Positions 17,901 through 25,506 of a DNA stretch of 64,000 nt are shown in pieces. A program made the translations under genes and the position numbers. The stretch is from assembly GCA_964537685.1 (NCBI GenBank), contig CAZICM010000017.1:1-64000 (forward strand). Direction: 5' to 3'. The notes below the pieces were generated by a model. The model made no database searches and was not told where the DNA came from. It was given only the letters and a program-made list of their open reading frames with translations. Each line of letters begins with the position of its first letter. Within the stretch, counting starts at the first letter, position 1. Origin of the DNA: CAZICM01 sp964537685. Lineage in GTDB: Bacteria; Myxococcota_A; Polyangia; Polyangiales; Polyangiaceae.

Positions 17901-18851
17901 ATTGCCCCATGTCTCGGCGCACAGCTTGTCTGAACGATAACGATAATAAAAAACAAAGCCCGACGGACTTTCGTTTTCAATCAGCAAATGGCCTTCATAG
18001 CGATATCGCGTGATATTGCCATCGCCATCCGCAGCCGAAATTAAATCGCCGGCCGAATCATAGGTATAGGCCGCAAAAGAAACCCACTGGCCCTGCGCAT
18101 GCGCGTTGTACACCCAAATCGCCGCAATGCGCCCTGTTTCATTGCGCCGAAATGCAATGACCCTTCCCGCGCTGTCCCGCACCCGGGCGAGTACATTTTG
18201 ATCGTATTCTAAAACAATTTTATTATCATTGTGATCGCGGATTTCGGATAGCCTGTACTGCGAAGGATCGCTTCCACAGCGAAATACCCGCCGCTTTCCA
18301 TCGCCGGTACTCAGCACATAAGCATCGTTCTCCCGCAACAAGAGAAAACCTTCGACGCTCAGCGAGGCATCCCCCACATCCACAGGCTTGGCGAAAGAAA
18401 TCACCTCGCCCTTTTCCGTTGTCACCTCGACGCTAATCCGCTTTTCAAACAGCGACCACGCGAGCGAATGAGACCAGCCAAAACCAAACCCCATATCAAC
18501 GGCATAAGAGAATGAGCTATATTGCCTTTTGAATTCAAACGGAAATGCCCCGCCCAGCACCACATCAACCGACGGCTGCGAAAATACCCGGCCCGTCGAC
18601 AACTCCACCGGATCACCCGCCGCGGGATTGGCCGTATGCACAGGACATCCCGTTCCGGCCGAGCCCGCGCATTTACCGCCGCTCCCCGCATCATTGCCGC
18701 CGTTATTGCCGTTCGCGCCTTCCTTGCCGTCCCCCTTGTTGCCGCCCTTGCCCGAACCACCCCCTCCCGAGCCGCCGCCGCCCATCACAAAAATCCCTGG
18801 ATTCATGCCGGGAATGGCTGGGATATTCGGTACGGGAGCCGTGCGCGCCAT
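14979..18851 (-). CDS. Rhs polymorphic toxin with deaminase-like C-terminus
   Basis: 1290 residues. The N-terminus is Pro/Gly-rich (PVPNIPAIPGMNPG, then Gly/Asn/Ser repeats) and has no recognisable PAAR domain. From about 85 to 1110 it is an Rhs/YD-repeat shell, starting with a DUF6531-like DPVELSTGRV segment and carrying many YDxxGR repeats. The Rhs core ends in the aspartyl autoproteolysis motif: DPLG, exactly 18 residues, DPLG (D1115 and D1137). The last 147 residues are unrelated to Rhs: H1199-S-E1201 and C1232-P-N-C1235 form the HxE...CxxC zinc pattern of the cytidine-deaminase-like toxin superfamily. The toxin would be released inside the shell and delivered by a VgrG. The LRR gene follows; a GAGG site precedes the start. 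Confidence 0.9.
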   Translation of the reverse strand: MARTAPVPNIPAIPGMNPGIFVMGGGGSGGGGSGKGGNKGDGKEGANGNNGGNDAGSGGKCAGSAGTGCPVHTANPAAGDPVELSTGRVFSQPSVDVVLGGAFPFEFKRQYSSFSYAVDMGFGFGWSHSLAWSLFEKRISVEVTTEKGEVISFAKPVDVGDASLSVEGFLLLRENDAYVLSTGDGKRRVFRCGSDPSQYRLSEIRDHNDNKIVLEYDQNVLARVRDSAGRVIAFRRNETGRIAAIWVYNAHAQGQWVSFAAYTYDSAGDLISAADGDGNITRYRYEGHLLIENESPSGFVFYYRYRSDKLCAETWGNTPGRADESLADDVPAFLADGITKAKGVHHVVIDYGNEGYVEVMDSLQVQRFVLGSGHGGAEKTVSAGGVTVRTFDAFGYLRKLRDPMGGETTFERDEQGRLLAQTDPLGRTYSCVRNRRGMVTEEILPDGGRYQYGYDERGNRTWMIDPNGGTTTVRYDSRGLVLEKALPGGGATHYAYDTMGNMIEERRPDGSVITVQYDYFGRPIYVKGPLGAAVSASYSLMGDCISMTDADGSVTRYVYDGDRRLIQVILPLGRSIRYQYGGYNRLVREIYPNGDLVRNFYNREGFRVSVHNEIGEKYYGIHNKLGLLREEKFFGGRRLRMERDALGRVTKTVNELGEVTEFEYDAAGQLIKKVLPDDSEVVYCWDLCGRPVGMKSPAGEFRILRDLMGNPLRETQLIDDISYEIEYEFDKNGRRKRCLTNFGHQEEMERDALGLRTKVKASGGAEIQHQRDAGGGEAARLFSGGGRLDLNFDVIGRLTGLCLRSPNIQGADLRGKPEWLGSGAAPDAVMERRFSYDAMGELLGVWDTIRKSSVEYAYDLRMRLQSRVLDGVPREEYEYDGAGNIFVKNGRRRYGAGSKLEENDRVLYEYDLCGRLIEKRVDEGGGRVSRYRYAWTADGMLSNVETPDGAVVSFEYDPIGRRTRKTVVRALAGGQSDKIETRFVWSGDKLVHEIKRRAEAGGDRVIEERTYGWMDEPLVPWGMRIRKPGTDGDDEGQWAFYVMDQAGTPIGLCSAEGELLCEYDRAPLGELVARPGAKVDSPIRFQGQYADEEIGLHYNRFRYYDPEIGRYISPDPLGIRADLNAYKYGDNAIGDVDPLGLAPHRATATLGGKKLTNSVTGSDDFLSGWSGKTYDNYDPYIYDIKDKGATFGTCYRECHSEFKIMRELQKQKDKGVNLKGKTVKIHGDKRSCPNCAAALEEFAQANQMKIIYTSDEDGDNDPLEMDFTSKDKSKHKSNRVKYSQTTVAGY

Positions 18852-18905
18852 AAATCCTCACATTTTAATTCAACAATTCAATCAACAATCTAAACAATTT
18901 GAACA

Positions 18906-21014
18906 TTAATAAGCGTAGGCCCATCTACCGGGCTGGGACGATGCCTTTGCCGCAATAGGCTTCCATAATCGAATCGCTCCTTCCTGCTGAACCACCCAAT
19001 CATGAGGATCCAGCCTTACCCATCCGCCTGTGCGCATCGCCAATTCGATTTGCAATAAACGCCTTTCGGCGGGCGTGCGCCTAGCCACGTCCAGCTCATC
19101 GAGCACAACCGAAGGCGTGAATGGCCGCCCTGCCCTATACCGTCCCCTCTCATCGAATTGGCCTCTATTTTCAATCCAATAGGTTTTCCATCTCATCGAA
19201 TTGAGAGAGGGCTGCTCAACCACTTCCGCCCCGGGCTCGGGCGGCAGGTCTTCGGCATCGCTCACCGTCCGGGCCAGCGAAGGAGGTTTCGGTTCTTTAA
19301 AATCCGGCTCGGAAGGCTCACTCAGAAGCATTTCTTCCTCCTCCGCCACCGCTTCCTCCCATAGCCCCGCGCCCGTAATACGCTCGAGCGCCCAAGCCGA
19401 AGCCAGGCGCAGGGCATCGTTGTCGCTCTCCAAAAAAGAAATGAGCAATTCGATCGAATCGCAAGCCCCAAGCCATCCCAGCCCCGCGGCCAGCTCCGCA
19501 CAGGGTTTGTTCCGGCATAAATCCACCAAACGCCTCGCAAAATACTCATCCGCCACAATACCGCTCAATACGGCAGCCATTTCCTTGGGCGATTTCATCA
19601 ATTCATCTTCCAATACTGTCAAAATGTTTGTATCCCCTCTTCTCACGAGCGCCATCCGCGCGGCATCGCGGCAAGGCCCCTCGCCCGCGCGGCTCTCATC
19701 AAGCAGCTTCCCGGCCACGGAAGGCTCCGGAAGGCCCGCCGAATACAATAAAGCCTTCGCCCTCACGCGGGGATCTGTATCCTCCATCGCCCTCAGCGCG
19801 TCTTCTTGGGTCAGAAGCCCTCTAAAACCAAGCACATCCACCGCCATCGCCCTGATATTCGGATCGCCTTCGGACAGCAATGAAGAGAGCGACTCCAATA
19901 TCTTATTATGAGGAACCAACTTCATCGCATTTCCATAACCCGAAATCACTTCGGGGTCCGGCTCTCCCGCGAGCAGCACATGCTCGGCAATGGCCAAGGC
20001 ATCTCTCCCTGCAATGCAACCCAATGCCATTGTCACCGAAAATATTCGTGTTGGATCCGGAGCCGGAGTATCCATTGCAAACTCCGGTAAATAGCGGACA
20101 GCTTCACCTCCAAAGGAAGCAATTCCATCGATGGCTCGAATCATCCGCTGCTCAAGCCCAAGCGCGATCCGGAATGGATCGCCCAAAAGCGGCGCCCTCT
20201 GCATGCCCACCATAGCGATCTCTTCGGCATACTCCCGCGTCCGCGCGCGCACATAAGCCAAAGAGCTTAATCCCTTGCCGGGAACCCTTGCAAATCCGCT
20301 CGGCGGGATTTCTTTCGCCGGAGGGGCTTCCAATTTGGACGTATTGGTATCCAAAACCTTCTTTTTGGATTCTCTCGCGGCCTGAACCGCCTCCTTTTGT
20401 TCAGCCGCCTTATTTTTTAATGCCGAAATAACGGTCTTTAGCTCATCCAGCGAAGCCGCGGGGCCAATCCTCTCTCTTTCCGGCGGCGCCGACAAAGGCG
20501 GTACAAAGGGCGAGAGCTTCGGTTTCGGCAAAAGCGTCGGCCTGCTCAGCTCAAATAAACGAGGCAAATCCTTGCTCGAAAGAAGCCAATGCTCATGCTG
20601 CGCATCAGGCGCGGGCCAATTTTTTTGCATTGCAAGCCAATCTGTTGCACCAGAAGCCTCGCTCCGCGCCTGAACGAGCAGCGAATTCAAAAGCGCAGCA
20701 TTCGGCTCGGCCGGGATTCCATGCATGGACAAGCGGGACGAAGCATCGTCCAGCGCCGAGAAAAACGCTGAAATTGAGCCGGCTCCATCCTGCCGGCCAT
20801 CGCTTGCATCAAGCAGCGCCCCAAAAGCACGCACCACGGCATCGGCCACGGGATTTAAATCAAAAGACGGCTCATCCCAGCGCGAAATAAAAATCAATGA
20901 CCGGCGCACACTCAACAGACAAGCCTCAAGCGCGCGCGCGGCGGCCACAGGCGCCGTTGTGTCAAAAGCTTTTTTCTCTTGCTCGGCCAGAGGCGAAAAA
21001 CGACTTACGGTCAC
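18906..21014 (-). CDS. HEAT-repeat-like T6SS-associated protein
   Basis: 702 residues. The first third is a helical region with a coiled-coil segment near 200-235 (KNKAAEQKEAVQAARESKKK). Residues about 265-560 look like HEAT-type helical repeats (for example SEGDPNIRAMAVDVLGFRG and MEDTDPRVRAKALLYSAG), as in the TIGR02270 group known from Myxococcus and Pseudomonas. The C-terminal 150 residues after an acidic and proline-rich linker form a separate part with RWKTYWIENRGQFDERGRYR. The GTG start has a GGAG site seven bases upstream. It reads towards the Rhs gene with 54 AT-rich bases between. A T6SS structural or effector-loading role is inferred from neighbours. Confidence 0.68.
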   Translation of the reverse strand: MTVSRFSPLAEQEKKAFDTTAPVAAARALEACLLSVRRSLIFISRWDEPSFDLNPVADAVVRAFGALLDASDGRQDGAGSISAFFSALDDASSRLSMHGIPAEPNAALLNSLLVQARSEASGATDWLAMQKNWPAPDAQHEHWLLSSKDLPRLFELSRPTLLPKPKLSPFVPPLSAPPERERIGPAASLDELKTVISALKNKAAEQKEAVQAARESKKKVLDTNTSKLEAPPAKEIPPSGFARVPGKGLSSLAYVRARTREYAEEIAMVGMQRAPLLGDPFRIALGLEQRMIRAIDGIASFGGEAVRYLPEFAMDTPAPDPTRIFSVTMALGCIAGRDALAIAEHVLLAGEPDPEVISGYGNAMKLVPHNKILESLSSLLSEGDPNIRAMAVDVLGFRGLLTQEDALRAMEDTDPRVRAKALLYSAGLPEPSVAGKLLDESRAGEGPCRDAARMALVRRGDTNILTVLEDELMKSPKEMAAVLSGIVADEYFARRLVDLCRNKPCAELAAGLGWLGACDSIELLISFLESDNDALRLASAWALERITGAGLWEEAVAEEEEMLLSEPSEPDFKEPKPPSLARTVSDAEDLPPEPGAEVVEQPSLNSMRWKTYWIENRGQFDERGRYRAGRPFTPSVVLDELDVARRTPAERRLLQIELAMRTGGWVRLDPHDWVVQQEGAIRLWKPIAAKASSQPGRWAYAY

Positions 21015-21144
21015 GGCATTCTCCGAAGTACACGCAAGCGCGCCGAATCAAAAGACCCTATCGTCTAAAAGCGATCGCCGCCTGCGCCGGGCAGCCATTA
21101 AAAATATACGAAATAGCCGCGCGGCGCTATTATCCCAATGCCGT

Positions 21145-22197
21145 ATGGAAGAGCCCAAACGCAATGCCGGACCCGCGCAGGCCGACAACGAGCTCAAGCT
21201 GCTTGCCCGCGTCACAGCGAGCATCCAAGCGGGAGCCTCCGAGGAACACGCGGCCTTGCGCGCAGGAATCACATCGGCTCAGTTGCAAACGCTCAGACAA
21301 GAGCGGCTAGGCGAAATGGCCGCGCTCGCCAGCCGGGGACGATTATCCCAAAGCCTGCGCTTTAGCGCCGAGGTGGCCGCCCAACAAAACCAGTTGAAAA
21401 CCCTTGCCAAAGAGGCCAGGCGCAATGTTCTTCCCTCGTCGGTAACGGCCGAACCCTCCCCCGGAAATGCCCTGCCTCTTCCTCGGGGACAAACGCAGCC
21501 CAATATCATCGAATTGGAGCCTCAATCGGCGCCGCCCGAAACCCAAGCGCCGCCCGACACAGCGGCCCCCGCCGAGATCCCCGAGCCCGCCGCCGTGCGC
21601 GGCCAGGCATTACCCTTCACACAAGCGGCAGCGCCTCCAAAAAGCGTTTTACATCAAGAGACGGGCGCCCGCACCATCGCAATGCCCGCCATTCTGGAAT
21701 TATCTACACCTCTACCATTTACCGAGACAATACCCTCCACATTGCGCACACCTGAAATCAATCAAGGAACCCTTGATTTATCGGGCAAACAATTCAATGA
21801 AAATGCAGCAACACCGTGGGCTAAACCAATACGTTCTGCTGAAACACCGGCCCCTGTGGATGTGCTGCCATTCCGGAAAAGCACGCCTCCTCCCATGTCT
21901 ATTCCCGCGCCTATTCCCGTGGAAAGTCCAGCGCCCCAAGCCGAAACCCTACTGCCCGCCGATCTTGAACGAATCCAAAAAATTACCCTCGCCCAATATG
22001 CTCATATTTGCGCGACAACCCGCGCGCACCGCGGCGATATCAGCGAAGTGCTCCATCAATTCGCCATGAGCCCCACCGTGTGGAGAGCGCTTCACAGCCT
22101 TTGGCGAGAGCGGTTTACCAGCGATCCAGTACTCAAACAGCGCTGTGAAATCTTAATCGAAAAGCGAACTCAAAGCCTTAGCAAGCCAAAACAATAG
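21145..22197 (+). CDS. LPF-motif protein of T6SS island, unknown function
   Basis: 350 residues, unrecognised. The N-terminal 90 residues are helical (ELKLLARVTASIQAGASEE and SAQLQTLRQERLGEMAAL). A long Pro/Ala-rich middle carries LPF tripeptides at 156-158, 190-192 and 241-243 in spaced contexts (QALPFTQ, TPLPFTE, DVLPFRK). The C-terminal 75 residues are a helical domain (LERIQKITLAQYAHICATTR, then FAMSPTVWRALHSLWRERF). Such LPF segments recur in Myxococcota T6SS accessory proteins, from memory. The frame is open to 20725, but that part overlaps the opposite gene, so the ATG at 21145 is chosen; no ribosome-binding site is clear. It converges with the vgrG operon and is divergent from the HEAT-like gene. 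Confidence 0.65.
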   Translation: MEEPKRNAGPAQADNELKLLARVTASIQAGASEEHAALRAGITSAQLQTLRQERLGEMAALASRGRLSQSLRFSAEVAAQQNQLKTLAKEARRNVLPSSVTAEPSPGNALPLPRGQTQPNIIELEPQSAPPETQAPPDTAAPAEIPEPAAVRGQALPFTQAAAPPKSVLHQETGARTIAMPAILELSTPLPFTETIPSTLRTPEINQGTLDLSGKQFNENAATPWAKPIRSAETPAPVDVLPFRKSTPPPMSIPAPIPVESPAPQAETLLPADLERIQKITLAQYAHICATTRAHRGDISEVLHQFAMSPTVWRALHSLWRERFTSDPVLKQRCEILIEKRTQSLSKPKQ

Positions 22198-22213
22198 TAT
22201 TTGTTCCGCCGAT

Positions 22214-22759
22214 TTAATTCAGGCGCAGCATCCTTCCCACAATTCGAAATAGCCCCCTGGAAGCGGCGCTGATCCGGCTCCCCACAACCTCCACATCCCC
22301 ATCGCTCCGAATACGCAGCGCCCCCTTCCCCGAACGGAACAAAATCTCCTCCTCACCTTCAATCTCCACCGTTGCCGCCTTCAACCGGATTTTTTGAGGC
22401 CGCTTCGTCTGAAGCACACCAACAATCCAAGGCTTCTCGCCCTCACAAAACTCAATCAACACATGATCACCGTCATGCATTGCGTCGGCAATTAAATCAG
22501 ATTCAACACCCGCCCCGATCTCCACCTCGACCGAATTTTTAAAACCTCTCATCGAAACCAATGCCGTGCGCCCCGAGAGCGAAAGAACCCGGCCGCTCCT
22601 CGTTCCAAATGTCCCCGAAGCGCCGCGGGAAATATCTTCTTTTAAAGCATTTTCCGGCTGCGCTTCCGCTATCTGCTCCAGCAAATTCCCAGGCGCCTCC
22701 ACCGTTTCGGGCCGCTCTGAAAATGCCGCGCCCATATCCAATGCCTTTTCCGCGCTCAT
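22214..22759 (-). CDS. DUF6484-like T6SS protein
   Basis: 181 residues, no signal peptide. The middle has the pattern SGRVLSLSGRTALVSMRG, then HDGDHVLIEFCEGEKPWIVGVLQ, which resembles the OB-like DUF6484 domain found beside VgrG genes. The end is beta-rich (IRLKAATVEIEGEEEILFRSG and GALRIRSDGDVEVVGSRI), similar to the beta-helix tip of VgrG or PAAR-type spikes, and closes with RIVGRMLRLN. It is the last gene of the vgrG operon; its ATG is one base after the VgrG stop, so translation is coupled. A role as a tip or adaptor in the third VgrG spike is plausible. Identification as DUF6484 is from memory of the pattern. Confidence 0.7.
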   Translation of the reverse strand: MSAEKALDMGAAFSERPETVEAPGNLLEQIAEAQPENALKEDISRGASGTFGTRSGRVLSLSGRTALVSMRGFKNSVEVEIGAGVESDLIADAMHDGDHVLIEFCEGEKPWIVGVLQTKRPQKIRLKAATVEIEGEEEILFRSGKGALRIRSDGDVEVVGSRISAASRGLFRIVGRMLRLN

Positions 22760-22760
22760 C

Positions 22761-25475
22761 TCACACCTCGGATACCGCGCCCTTTAATGTCACTTTGCCC
22801 GCTGTAATGGTTACAATGGGAGATGCAATCGTTATTCCACCACCATCAATCGTTACCGTTGAAGCTCCACAGCTCAATGTAATGGAGTTGGCCGCTTCAA
22901 TCTTATGAAATGCCCCAATAAATGTCGCAGGGCCGCCCGCCGTAATCAAAATACCGCCTTTGACTTTATCGAAAATCGCGCCGCCCACCATTTTCGTCAT
23001 TGAGCCGCCCGCCTGCTCTGTCTCGTCGCCTTTGGCCAGCACAACAAGACCCAGCGCCGATTCCGTTTTTGAGCCGCCCACGCTTTCCGCGTAATTGCCA
23101 ACCGCAATTTGAACCGTCGCCGCACCAACACTTTCCGTCATAGAACCATTGATATTTGTATCGATATCTTTAATGGCAGCGAGCGCCCGATTTGCTCCAA
23201 CATCCTCGGTGTACGAGCCGCCGATCAGCGCCGTCGCATGCCCGGGCCCCGTTTCCCGATCCGTCCCATCCACGCCCGACACATCGCCCGCAGGCCCGCC
23301 AACATTCGCCGCCGACGAACCACCACCGCCTCCCCCATCCACGCCCAGCGCCGCACCCAAAGCCCCGCGCGCTGCCGCCGTAGCCTGCGCAATCGCACCC
23401 CGGGCCGCGCCCTGCGCCATTTGCACCGCCGCATTATTCGCCGCCCTCGCATCGCCGCCCGCCTGACTCATCTGCCCCAATACCTGCGCCGCTCCAGGCA
23501 ATTGCGAGGCCCCCGAAACCGCTCCAGGAAAAGCGCTTAAATCGCCGCCCGAAAGCGCCTGCATCGCCGCGCCAACCTGCTGCGCGCGCCCCTGCAATGC
23601 ATGAATCGGCCCCATGGCTTGATTGATCGCTCCATCCACCTGAGCCTGCACATTCGCAATTGCGTGATTCGCCACTTGCGACGCGAATTCAGCAGCCGCC
23701 TCCGCGGCAATATCGAGCAATGCTTTCAAGGGATTGCCATCCATTTCGAACTGATTGCCGCCTACACTGGTCGTTGCATCACCTGCCGCCTTTAAAGCGG
23801 AAACGGCATTCACCTCCACATTCCGATTTCCACCGACACTGACGGATTGATCCCCACCGATCGTATTGGAATTGCCCATGGTCACGCGCGAAGTCTGATT
23901 CCCTCCCACCGAAAGCGAAGCATTATTTCCAACCATCTGCGTCGAATTATTACCGATCACCGAAGTCGAATTGTTCGCCACATTGATCGTCATATCATAC
24001 TGCGCGTGCATCATGATTTCTTCGGCGCCGGCTTTATCCTCGAGGCGAATTTCATTCGAACCGCCGCCCCCTGGGCTTGTTGATGTCCGCAGCGCCGAAC
24101 GCGTTCTGCCCTCGGGCAATGCATAGGGCGGCATAAACAATCCATTAAATAATCTCCCCGTAACGATCGGCCTATCGGGATTGCCCTCCAAAAATTCGAC
24201 AACCACCTCCCAATCCAGCCGCGGAAGCACCATCGAACCCGAGGTCTGCAATTGAGCGACGCGCATCCAGCACGAAGCTTTATCATCGAGAATATCGCTG
24301 CGATCCCAATGAAATTTCACCTTGCAGCGCCCATGCTCATCGGTGTGAATGGTCTCTTGCTCGGCAGAGGAAGGCGCCACCACCGTGGCCGTCTGAGGCC
24401 CCCAAATCACAGGGCGCGGCGTCCTGCGGGGCGGCCGGTAACAAATATCCAATGGCAAGAGCTCGGCCTGCACCATCAAATTGGAATCCCCATCGTCCTT
24501 ATGCGAATATTTATGAATGGCGGCCATAATAAAATAATCCCCATCCAATTCGGACGCATCGCACACCTTCATTTGATGGCCCGGCGCAATGCGGGGACAC
24601 ACCGCTTCCATGGTCAGCGTATGCCTTTGCACTTGCTCTTCGCACAGCCTCACCTTTGCCAAACGGGCACCCTCGCCGGGTTCGGTATATGCGCCGGGAA
24701 AATCATAAACCTCGAGATCCGTCCTCTCGGAAGCCTCGGCCTCGGCCGTTAAATCCAGCATAGGGCGCTTAAAATCATAATCGCGGAGAACAAATTTCCC
24801 CGAGCGCACCTGCTCCCGCTCCCTCAGCGCATAAATAGCGTCCTCCGTTTCATTCAATGCCGCTCTTCCCCGGAGAAAAAGCTCGGCCGAGCCCGCAATC
24901 GGAGCCGACGAAGCACTATCGTCCGCAAAGGTTAGAACAAAACCTCCATCCGATTTCGGCTCATAAAAATAATAAATGCCCTCCTCCTCCAAAAGTCGCG
25001 TAATAAATGCCAGGGCACTCTCTTGATATTGAACACAATACTCCCGTTTTGGATACTCGGTCAGCAAACCCCAGGAGAGATCGCTTATGCCATGGTCGTT
25101 CAATACTTTCGTTACAATCTCATTGACGCTCATATCCTGAAAGATGCGCGAACCGACGCTTCGCGCGAGCAGGGCCACCGGCTCCACAACCCTTAATAAA
25201 TAGCGCGTTCCTTTGGTATCCGCCCCCAGCTCGGTCGAGCCAAATACCTCGGCCTCCTCGACAATCCCAAAAAAGCTGCGTCCATTTTCATCGGATGTTC
25301 CAACCCAAAGCTCGGCCTGTCTTCCGATCATCGCCTCGATATCCGAATCCCCACCAAAAAAAGCCTCTACCTCGACAACGGCGGGCCTGAGCACTTCCTC
25401 TCGCGCAACAAAACCCGAAACGCGCAGCGCCGCTACATCATCCACCATCAAATTCACATCCAATTGCCGCGCCAT
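22761..25475 (-). CDS. vgrG: VgrG spike protein with helical insertion
   Basis: 904 residues. The Gp27-like ring domain carries REYCVQYQESALAFITRLLEEE at about 145-167, and the Gp5-like OB fold carries HTDEHGRCKVKFHWDR at about 375-390 and GNPDRPIVTGRLFNG. The beta-helix needle has repeats such as NNSTQMVGNN, SVGGNQTSRV and GGDQSVSVGGNRN from about 490. Residues about 575-745 interrupt the needle with an Ala/Gly/Gln-rich, mostly helical and hydrophobic stretch (for example LLDIAAEAAAEFASQ, INQAMGPIHALQGRAQQVGAAM), then a Gly-rich run; beta-helix repeats resume after. This makes it some 150 residues longer than its neighbours. The spike tips the T6SS tube. It is third in the vgrG operon, followed by the DUF6484-like gene with one base between. 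Confidence 0.9.
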   Translation of the reverse strand: MARQLDVNLMVDDVAALRVSGFVAREEVLRPAVVEVEAFFGGDSDIEAMIGRQAELWVGTSDENGRSFFGIVEEAEVFGSTELGADTKGTRYLLRVVEPVALLARSVGSRIFQDMSVNEIVTKVLNDHGISDLSWGLLTEYPKREYCVQYQESALAFITRLLEEEGIYYFYEPKSDGGFVLTFADDSASSAPIAGSAELFLRGRAALNETEDAIYALREREQVRSGKFVLRDYDFKRPMLDLTAEAEASERTDLEVYDFPGAYTEPGEGARLAKVRLCEEQVQRHTLTMEAVCPRIAPGHQMKVCDASELDGDYFIMAAIHKYSHKDDGDSNLMVQAELLPLDICYRPPRRTPRPVIWGPQTATVVAPSSAEQETIHTDEHGRCKVKFHWDRSDILDDKASCWMRVAQLQTSGSMVLPRLDWEVVVEFLEGNPDRPIVTGRLFNGLFMPPYALPEGRTRSALRTSTSPGGGGSNEIRLEDKAGAEEIMMHAQYDMTINVANNSTSVIGNNSTQMVGNNASLSVGGNQTSRVTMGNSNTIGGDQSVSVGGNRNVEVNAVSALKAAGDATTSVGGNQFEMDGNPLKALLDIAAEAAAEFASQVANHAIANVQAQVDGAINQAMGPIHALQGRAQQVGAAMQALSGGDLSAFPGAVSGASQLPGAAQVLGQMSQAGGDARAANNAAVQMAQGAARGAIAQATAAARGALGAALGVDGGGGGGSSAANVGGPAGDVSGVDGTDRETGPGHATALIGGSYTEDVGANRALAAIKDIDTNINGSMTESVGAATVQIAVGNYAESVGGSKTESALGLVVLAKGDETEQAGGSMTKMVGGAIFDKVKGGILITAGGPATFIGAFHKIEAANSITLSCGASTVTIDGGGITIASPIVTITAGKVTLKGAVSEV

Positions 25476-25506
25476 GGTTTTGCCTCTCTATCCGATCAAT
25501 ATCCGA

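Noticed and set aside
14979..18851. Insertion-sequence or transposase signature in the long Rhs gene
   Set aside because: No transposase motif or terminal inverted repeat; repeats are YD repeats of the Rhs shell.
20725..21144. Upstream extension of the LPF-motif gene
   Set aside because: It overlaps the opposite HEAT-like gene by almost 300 bases and changes to Ser/Arg/Ala-rich character.
23109..23540. Rightward Arg/Pro-rich frame within VgrG
   Set aside because: Antisense of the Ala/Gly-rich VgrG insertion.
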